Part shown: positions 57,311 to 64,000 of the stretch, piece by piece
Numbering within the stretch: the first letter of the stretch is position 1
Layout of the letters: every line of letters starts with the position of its first letter
NCBI RefSeq assembly: GCF_028769735.1
Contig: NC_088173.1
Span: 71,360,463 to 71,424,462 of the forward strand
Source of the DNA: Zonotrichia leucophrys gambelii
Taxonomy: Eukaryota > Chordata > Aves > Passeriformes > Passerellidae
Reading direction: 5' to 3'
Length of the DNA stretch: 64,000 nucleotides
Program-made: the position numbers and the translations under genes
The notes under the pieces: model-generated
Databases searched by the model: none
The model's input: only the letters and a program-made list of their open reading frames with translations
What the model was told of the DNA's origin: nothing

Positions 57311-57677
57311 TTGTTCCAGCTACATGTGCAGGAGTCCTTCCACTGAATTCCCATGGCCCGGCATTCCTAACAATATTTGTTTTCCTGGGTTCTCTCAGGG
57401 GTCAACCACAATACTCCAAAATCCAGTGGTTTGGATTTGGACCGCGAGGTCTCCATTATTGGAGATCACAGCCTAAAAGCCCCGTCTTGCTAAACCAGGG
57501 CAGAACCTCTCATTGTCCAAGAGTTTGGCTTAAAGTTGGACAAATTTGGAGTCTTCTGGAGAAGAGTTTTCCTGGTCAATGTAGACAATGCAGGATAATG
57601 TAGGATACAGGATGGAAAGGAACAGTTCTTCATTCCTTCAGTGGTGAAAAAGGTCTCAGTTGGGTGGGGAGCCATAA

Positions 57678-57940
57678 AATCACAAAATCATGGAATGGTT
57701 TGGGTGGGAAGGGATCTTAAAGCCCTGTCATGGGCAGGGACACCTCCCACTGTCCCAGCTGGATCCAACCTGGCCTTGGGCACTGCCAGGGATCCAGGGG
57801 CAGCCACAGCAAATCTGGGAATTCCAGCCCAGCCAGGAATTCCTTGCCAAGATCCCAGCCCAATCTCCCCTTTCCCAGTGGGAGCCATTCCCTGGCTCCT
57901 GTCCCTGCAGGCCTTGTCCCCAGTCCCTCTCCATCCCAGA
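57678..57940 (-). mobile_element. CR1 LINE 3' region, deletion subfamily
   Basis: Tail AAAATCATGGAATGGTTTGG at the left, then GGCAGGGACACCTCCCACTG, the GGGAATTCCAGCCCAGCCAG form and TCCCCAGTCCCTCTCC. Confidence 0.92.
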
Positions 57941-58339
57941 TCCAGTAAAGCTCTCCTGGGATCTGGATCCAGGCTGGAGAGGGACCCCCGGGCAGCTGCT
58001 GCTCGTTGGCCTCATGGTGAGCAATGTTTTGGGAGGATGGTTCAGATCATGCAGCAGGAGATTTGGGATGAGGGAGGAATATTCCCAGACTGGTGTCTGG
58101 GAGGGAGATTGGATGAGTTAGAACAAAAGATGCCATCAGGATGCAGAAAAAGCATGGAATTCCTGCTTAAGTGTATAGGAATATCTCTTCCTCCTTTTCT
58201 CCAAGCAGACAAATCCTTTATCTTGAAGTTTTGGGGACTGAAACTTCCAGGATCTCCTGTGGGAGGTCCTGATGTTCCTATGGCTGGAGAAGGGAGACTT
58301 CCAAGGGGATAATTATTCCAAAGGACTTGCATATGCTAG

Positions 58340-58520
58340 TCCTGGGCTGGAATTCCCAGATTTGCTGTGGCTGCCCCTGGATCCCTGGCAGTGTCCAAGG
58401 CCAGGTTGGACATTGGAGCATCCTGGGACAGTGGGAGGTGTCCCTGCCCAAGGATGGGATGGCACTGGATGAGATTTCAGGTTCTTCCAGCCCAAACCGC
58501 TCCATGATTCCATGGCCTTA
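58340..58520 (+). mobile_element. CR1 LINE 3' end
   Basis: GGGCTGGAATTCCCAGATTT through AGGTTCTTCCAGCCCAAACC and tail GCTCCATGATTCCATGGCC. Confidence 0.9.
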
Positions 58521-60755
58521 CACCAGACAGAAAAAAAAAAAAAAAAGCTCTAAAATTTCTCTTTTCTCTCCTAAATTCTGTAAAGCCAAGGTCAGAAATG
58601 TGGGGCTGATCCCCTTGGAGAATCCATCTCAGAGAGCGAAGGTTGGGATTTAGGAATGGATTTCCCTCTCCACTGGTTCTTCAGGAAGTCAAATATCCCA
58701 GCCTGGGTTTCCTTTGAGACTCCTAAAGGGAGGTGAGATAAATCCCACTTTTAATACCTTCATCCTTTTCCATGAGGTTGAGCTTCCAAGGTCTTCCACC
58801 ACATAATTTTCTCCTGGTTTTTCCTTGGATCTATCCAGTTTTTAAACAGCTTTTGGACAATCTGTATCTGGTATTTCAGTCTCTGCCTTGTCAGGGGTTT
58901 CTGTGCTGCAATAATTCTTCTTTTATCTTATTTTCCATAATTTTTAAGGGAATTAGGCTGATCTTCTTCCCCATTTAAATATTCAAGCCCTCAAAAAAAA
59001 CCCAAACAAACCCAAAATCCAAATAAAACCTGGTCCTCATGTAAATATTCAAGCCCTCAAAAATCATTGTCCTTCTGCTCTTTAGGGATGCTGGATTTTC
59101 CCTGTTTTCTGCATGTTCTGCTGGATTTTTTTCCCTAAAAATTCCATTGGAGCCAGAGCACTCAGCTGGACGATCCCGCCCTCCTCCTCGTTCTCACTTT
59201 GCCTGTGACCTCGGGATGCCATCAGCTGATGGGCAAGGCAGCAGATCCCACCAAACATCCTTTCCCACTGGAATAACAGCTCCCAGCTCCCTCCCAGCCC
59301 CAATCCAAATCCCGATCCATGGGATGTGGAGTTTATTCCTGCAGGAGAAGCTGCTCCAGCTCGGGGTTGTGCCACGCAAACTCAGGCACCACGTGGAAGT
59401 TTTGGTTCTGCCTGGAAAAGTCTCTTTGATGAGCAGAATTCCTCATTTTGGGAAGGGGTCAGGCCTGTCTCCCATGGAAAACACGGACTGACACTGGCTG
59501 CCAGTGCAATTATCGGTGAGGTGGAGCGGTGCCAGCTGGGATAATTTTTATCCAAATTCCAGCGGGGTGTCTGATCCCAGGCTCCTTCTCCAGGCCCTGC
59601 AGCAGCTGAATCACCTAATCTGGCTCAGACATCTGGCTCCCAGCGGGACGACTGCTTGGAATTCCCAGCCTGTCTCCAGTGACTGGGGAAAGGAGCAGGG
59701 ATTCATTGGGAGGCAGAGCTATCCCAGTGAAATCACCTCTCCTGGTAAAACCTTGGCACAGCCTTCCTAGGGCTCGCTCCAAAGGTTGGGAAATGCATTG
59801 TTCCCCCTCAGGACACTCATGAGTCACAGGCTGTGGAGTTTCGGGGTGAATCCTCAAGACAAAATTCCAAGATCCCCTCCCAGCACTTTCCCTTTATCCA
59901 GAAAGGTGGTTAGGCTCAGCCTAAGTTCGTAGGACAGCGTTTGTGAGACTACTCCTGGTTTTCCAGCTATCCACAGGCTTTGATCCATGAGCCCTGTGCA
60001 TCATCCCAGCTGGAAGTGGATGTGCTGTTCCCTCAGCAAATCCCTCAGGAGCAAGAGGAGTGGGAGGGGAAGTTGCCCATGGAGTGAGGATGGAAATGCC
60101 AATGGGATTCATGATCCTGCCCTAGGAGCTGGGCTGGATGGGCAGAGCCAGTGGAAAAACCCCTGGGAATTGCCCCAGAGCTGGGTCAGGAAAGGCTGAC
60201 CTGCTGCAGGGATCTCTGGGATCCAAGGTCTCATTCCCAGTGTGCAGGAATTGGAGGTTATTCCGTGCCTGGATAACGGGTGGCTCATTAACAACCCTGC
60301 CTGTGTTGTAGCTCCCTGCAAACTCCAGCTGGGATAAGGCAGGGATGGATTTCTCCAACGAATCCATGGAAAAAGAACTGGGAGACGTGAGCTGAATGTG
60401 GATAAAAGGGAAAGGAAGGAGGTGGACAGGGTGATTCCTGCAGGATTATCCATGCAGTCCCACTTGGAGCTGACTCCAGCCAGGTGCTAATGTCACCTTT
60501 GGGATCATCCCATCAGGAAGGGAGTGTGGAAAGCTTGGAGAGGAAAATTTTAGCTTTACCCTAAAATTACTTTTTATTCCTGTTTGTCCCTGCTTTCCTC
60601 CATTTTCACAGAATAAGAGCAAGGGAATGAAAAGCATGGAATAAAAAAACATGGAATAGAAAGCAGGGAATAAAAGCAAGGAGACCAGAATAGCACTGAA
60701 ATTACAGCTGGATTTATGCACTGCTGAAACAGCCAAGGATTTAGCAGCTCTTAAT
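58521..60755. other. Intergenic stretch, no gene seen
   Basis: No recognised exon or RNA gene. An A run occurs at 58530-58546. A sequence AATATTCAAGCCCTCAAAAA is present twice near 58978 and 59044. Confidence 0.4.
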
Positions 60756-61100
60756 TGCAAATAAACCAAATAATTGCATTTTGGGACCTGTTAATTTGCA
60801 ACGGGGAGAGAAAAGGACAAATAAATCAAATTGGGGTTTGTAGCCAATTAAATATTTGCTTTAATAAGGAATAGGATTAAGTAGGGAGGCTCTGCCAGGG
60901 TAGAAAATGTGTCTGCCTGGAATTCTCCTGTAAAACATTTGGAATGAATGGAGCTGAAAGGATTTCACAGGAATCTCCTGGTTCATCCTTGGAGCTCTTT
61001 TTTCCCACTGAGTCCTGGAGGGGCTCTAATGTGGTTAATCATTAATTAGCGGTTAATCATTAATTAGCGGCAATTTGGTTCCGTTAATAAAGGGGGTTTT
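60756..61100 (+). promoter_or_regulatory. AT-rich homeodomain-type cluster, candidate enhancer
   Basis: An AT-rich, CR1-free block with AATTGCAAATAAACC, AATAATTGCATTTTG, CCAATTAAATATTTGC and an exact 18-bp tandem duplication GGTTAATCATTAATTAGC at 61033-61050 and 61051-61068, each with TAATCA and TAATTA cores. It lies about 22.6 kb downstream of the probable CYP26B1 end. Regulatory role is inferred. Confidence 0.4.
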
Positions 61101-61277
61101 TTTTAGAAATCAGTTTTTATTTCAGGATGGACAAATCTTGTTATGGATGAAGGGAAGTGGGAACATTGGGGTTGGATTGATTGGATTTTGGACTTCTTTT
61201 CCAAGTTCGCAGATGGAGCTGCAGCTGCAGGGCCTGGCAGCAAAACGGGAGAGTGATGAGATGTTTGGGAACACCAA

Positions 61278-61648
61278 AAAATCATGGAATGGTTTGGGAT
61301 GGATGGGACCATCCAGTGCCACCCCTGCCATGGGCAGGGACACTTCCCACTGTCCCAGTGTGCTCCAAGCCCCAGTGTCCAACCTGGCCTTGGGCACTGC
61401 CAGGGATCCAGGGGCAGCCACAGCAAATCTGGGAATTCCAGCCCAGCCAGCAATTCCTTGCCAAGATCCCAGCCCAATCTCCCCTTTCCCAGTGGGAGCC
61501 ATTCCCTGGCTCCTGTCCCTGCAGGCCTTGTCCCCAGTCCCTCTGCAGCTCTCCTGGAGCCCCTTCAGGGACTCTGAGGATTCCCTGGATTTTCCCCTTC
61601 TCCAGGGGAACATTCCCAGCTTTCCCAGTTTTGCTCCAGAGCAGAGGG
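61278..61648 (-). mobile_element. CR1 LINE 3' region, deletion subfamily
   Basis: Tail AAATCATGGAATGGTTTGGG at left, same module order as 57678-57940 and extending through CAGGGACTCTGAGGATTCCC to GGGGAACATTCCCAGC. Confidence 0.92.
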
Positions 61649-61925
61649 GCTCTGGAATGGTTTGGGTGGGAATTGACCTTAAATCCCATCCCATTCCCAC
61701 TATCCCCTCCATGGGCAGGGACACCTCCCACTGTCCCAGGTGGATCCAAGCCCCAGTGTCCAACCTGGCCTTGGACACTCCCAGAGATCCAGGGGCAGCC
61801 ACAGCAAATCTGGGAATTCCAGCCCAGCTCTCCCCACCCTCACTGGGAAGAATTTCTTCCCAAATTCCTTCTACATCTCTCCTCTTTCAGTTTAAACTCA
61901 TTCCCCTTTGTCTTATCCCTGCCTT
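61649..61925 (-). mobile_element. Second CR1 LINE 3' region, head-to-tail
   Basis: CTCTGGAATGGTTTGGGTGG starts a new element directly after the previous one. It continues to AATTTCTTCCCAAATTCC and CAGTTTAAACTCATTCCCC, a more upstream CR1 part. Confidence 0.9.
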
Positions 61926-62309
61926 CCCAGGCAAAAAGAGGGATATTTGGGTACAGCAGAATTCCCTTCATCCCCCCTCACATCCTGCACATGGAGCTGG
62001 GAAGTGTCCAGGTGTGCTGTGCTTTGAGGACCTTTGGGAAGCATTCCTATTCCATCTTTTTTGTGTGTCCAGGGCTGGCTCTCAAATCTTGGAGCATTTG
62101 GGATATTTGCATTCCCCACAGTCCCTGGTGGGAACAGCAGAGCCATCCCAAGCTCGGAGGAGACGCGGATTCAGAACCAGATCCAGACTTTGGAACTTTA
62201 ATCTCTCTCTCTGATGGGCCAGGCTGAGATCTCCGAGTTGAGGAGTCCCAAAAGGCTTCAGATGGAGACCAAAAGTCCAGGACAAGGCATTCCGAGGGAG
62301 ACTGAGGCC

Positions 62310-62480
62310 AGCTGGAAGGAGTCCAAGGGAGAGCAGCAGGAATGATCAGAGGTCCGGCAAACACGACCTCCAGGAAGGACGGAAAGAGTTGGGATTGTTT
62401 AGTCTGGAGGGGAGATGAGCGCACAGGGATTTGCTGGGAGTGTGCAAAAGGGGACTGGGGAAAAGAGGGGGAGAACCTGC
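62310..62480 (+). mobile_element. CR1 LINE upstream fragment
   Basis: AAGAGTTGGGATTGTTTAGT, CTGGAGGGGAGATGAGCGCA and preceding GGAAGGAGTCCAAGGGAG resemble the part of avian CR1 that precedes the 3' module. Confidence 0.6.
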
Positions 62481-62879
62481 TCCTGGAGCCCACTGCAGAC
62501 AAAATGTTGGGATCCAAATCCAGGAGCGGGACAGGAGGAGAAGGTTGGTCCTGGTGAGGGGTGGAGCTGGACCCAGGAAAGAGAAAAATTGACTAAAAGG
62601 CCTGAAAAAAGCCCCTTCTTTTCTTAATTTTTTTTTTCCTGGCTTTGGTTGGAGTTTGATCCTGCTCTGGTGCCCTCCTGGATGGGAACATGGGATGGAA
62701 ACTGTGGTTGGAAAACCCCAAAAGAGATGAGCAGGAGGAGGAATCCTAAGGCAGGAATTTTTTGTCCTGTGCAGAGCAGAACCAAAAATCTCCAGGTCCT
62801 TTGGGAGTCCAGAGCTGTGGGAAGGTTCCTCCACGGCCACATCTCTGCAGGTAAAGGAGAAGGAAGGATGGAGTTGGAA

Positions 62880-63150
62880 AATCCATTCCCTGGTGAGCCC
62901 CAAGGCCTTCTCTCTGTGATCATTCCCACAATTCTCCATTTTGGGTGGAAACCTCACAGGGACCTGGGAAAATCCCTTCCCTCATGAGTTCCAAGGCCTT
63001 CTCTCCATGATTATCCCCATCATTCTCCATTTAGGGTGGAAACCTTGCAGGGAACTGGGAAAATCCCTTCCCTGGTTTGCCCCAAGGCCTTCTCTCCACA
63101 ATTAACCCCATGATTCTCCTCTGTCTTGGGTGGAAACCTCACAGGGAGCT
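62880..63150. repeat. ~90-bp tandem repeat, three copies
   Basis: Each copy has ATCCCTTCCCTGGT.TGCCCCAAGGCC, TTCTCTC, ATTCTCC.TTT.GGGTGGAAACC and CAGGGA.CTGGGAAA. Copies start near 62881, 62971 and 63062. Confidence 0.88.
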
Positions 63151-63329
63151 GGACGTTGGGGGTGTTCCTGAGCCAAATCCTAAAACCTCTTTTACTCAGC
63201 ATTTTCTGGAGTTCCTCCTGGGAATGTGCCCAGTTTGGGGCTCTCCCAGTATTCCTGAACTGGGGAAGGTGGTGGGGCCTGGAGAAGGTGCTGGGGAGGG
63301 TGAGGAGGACACAAGGGGATCTTTGGAGA

Positions 63330-63442
63330 TCTTTTAGGATCAGCCTGGAAAAGTTCTGAGGAGCCTGCTCTGATCTGATACTGGTTGGAGCATGAGGATG
63401 AGCTGGAGACCCCTGGAGGTCCCTTCCAGCCTGGAATATTCC
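63330..63442 (+). mobile_element. CR1 LINE 3'-tail fragment
   Basis: GGAGCATGAGGATGAGCTGG, AGGTCCCTTCCAGCCTGGAA and tail TATTCCAAGATTCCGG. Confidence 0.75.
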
Positions 63443-63584
63443 AAGATTCCGGAATTCCAAGCTGTCTGTATCTGTCACATCCCTTGAGGCCAAGGACTGC
63501 TGTCACCAGGAGGGATTGGAGGGAGATCCTCAAGGAAAAACGGATGAAAATTTGCTCTACTCACAACAATGGGGTTCTCTTCTT

Positions 63585-63955
63585 CTAATTTTTATTTTAT
63601 TCCTATTGTATTTTATTCAATTTTTTCCTCTTTTTAAATTTTTTCTTCTATTTTATTTTCCCTCTATTTCCCCTTTTTTCCTATTATTTCCTCTTTTTAA
63701 AATTTTTCCTCTTTGTTTTTTCCTATTTTATTTTTCCTTTTCTTTACTGTTTTCCTCTTTTATTTTTTTCTCTTATTTTTTCTAATTTTATTCCTATTTT
63801 TAATTTTTCCCTTTATTTTCCCCTTTATTTTCCCCTTTAAATTTTATTTTATTCCTATGTTACTTTATTTTATTTTATTCTTATGTTACTTTATTTTATT
63901 TTAATCCTATTTTACTTTGGTTTGTTTTTTCCCAGTTTTTGTCATTGATTTTTTT
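63585..63955. repeat. T-rich low-complexity tract
   Basis: Runs of TTTTATTTT(A/C) and TTTATTTTCCCC, with two copies of TCCTATGTTACTTTATTTTA-like units near 63850-63905. Open frames of Phe and Leu are compositional. Confidence 0.9.
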
Positions 63956-64000
63956 ATTCGTTTTTGTTTTCTTGTTTGGATTCATTTCCCCAAGCTCCAG

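Noticed and set aside
61075..62227. 379- and 348-codon + frames
   Set aside because: Antisense reading of two adjacent CR1 elements with the same recurring peptides; not part of CR1's own coding region.

Overview
The window is nuclear DNA from a bird, most likely a songbird. Six exons encode a vertebrate retinoic-acid hydroxylase, CYP26B1. The interspersed repeats are mostly avian CR1 LINE 3' ends, which finish in the CATTCCATGATTCCATG type of tail. Two families of retrovirus-like LTR are also present, and minisatellites are very dense, as is common in GC-rich avian chromosomes. The family name CR1 and the songbird assignment come from recognition of the sequences, not from a database search.

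One protein-coding gene can be supported: CYP26B1 on the + strand, with its start codon at 14349 and its stop codon ending at 35329. The coding exons are 14349-14552, 16362-16586, 29249-29524, 30514-30669, 33297-33578 and 34937-35329. They join in phase 0 at every junction to give an intact 511-residue microsomal cytochrome P450. No frameshift or premature stop is seen. A TATA box at 13286-13293 follows a CpG-rich segment and predicts a 5' UTR of about 1 kb. The 3' UTR probably runs about 3.1 kb, to a poly(A) signal at 38427-38432.

Layout: 1-12.9 kb is 5' flank, mostly minisatellites, a 600-bp polypurine tract, a 1.5-kb G-run array and one isolated TATA/GC-box promoter-like motif near 7.2 kb. 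Positions 12.9-16.6 kb hold the CpG-rich promoter, exon 1, intron 1 (with a conserved-looking block carrying a retinoic-acid-receptor-like DR2 site) and exon 2. Intron 2 (12.7 kb) holds a polypyrimidine tract, two minisatellites, several candidate noncoding regulatory blocks and a CTCF-like site. Exons 3-6 are compact; intron 4 is almost entirely built of transposable elements, and one LTR stops about 36 bp before exon 5. Positions 38.4-64 kb are gene-free, with many CR1 copies (several nearly identical), one more LTR, tandem arrays and a homeodomain-type AT-rich block near 61 kb.

The gene's product degrades retinoic acid, and the most interesting noncoding signals are those that could link its expression or splicing back to that signal: the intron 1 DR2-like element, an AUG-UAG start-stop uORF, and an in-frame internal splice donor in exon 2 that looks stronger than the real one. 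No tRNA, rRNA, CRISPR or other gene was recognised. Almost all other open frames are by-products of stop-free repeats.
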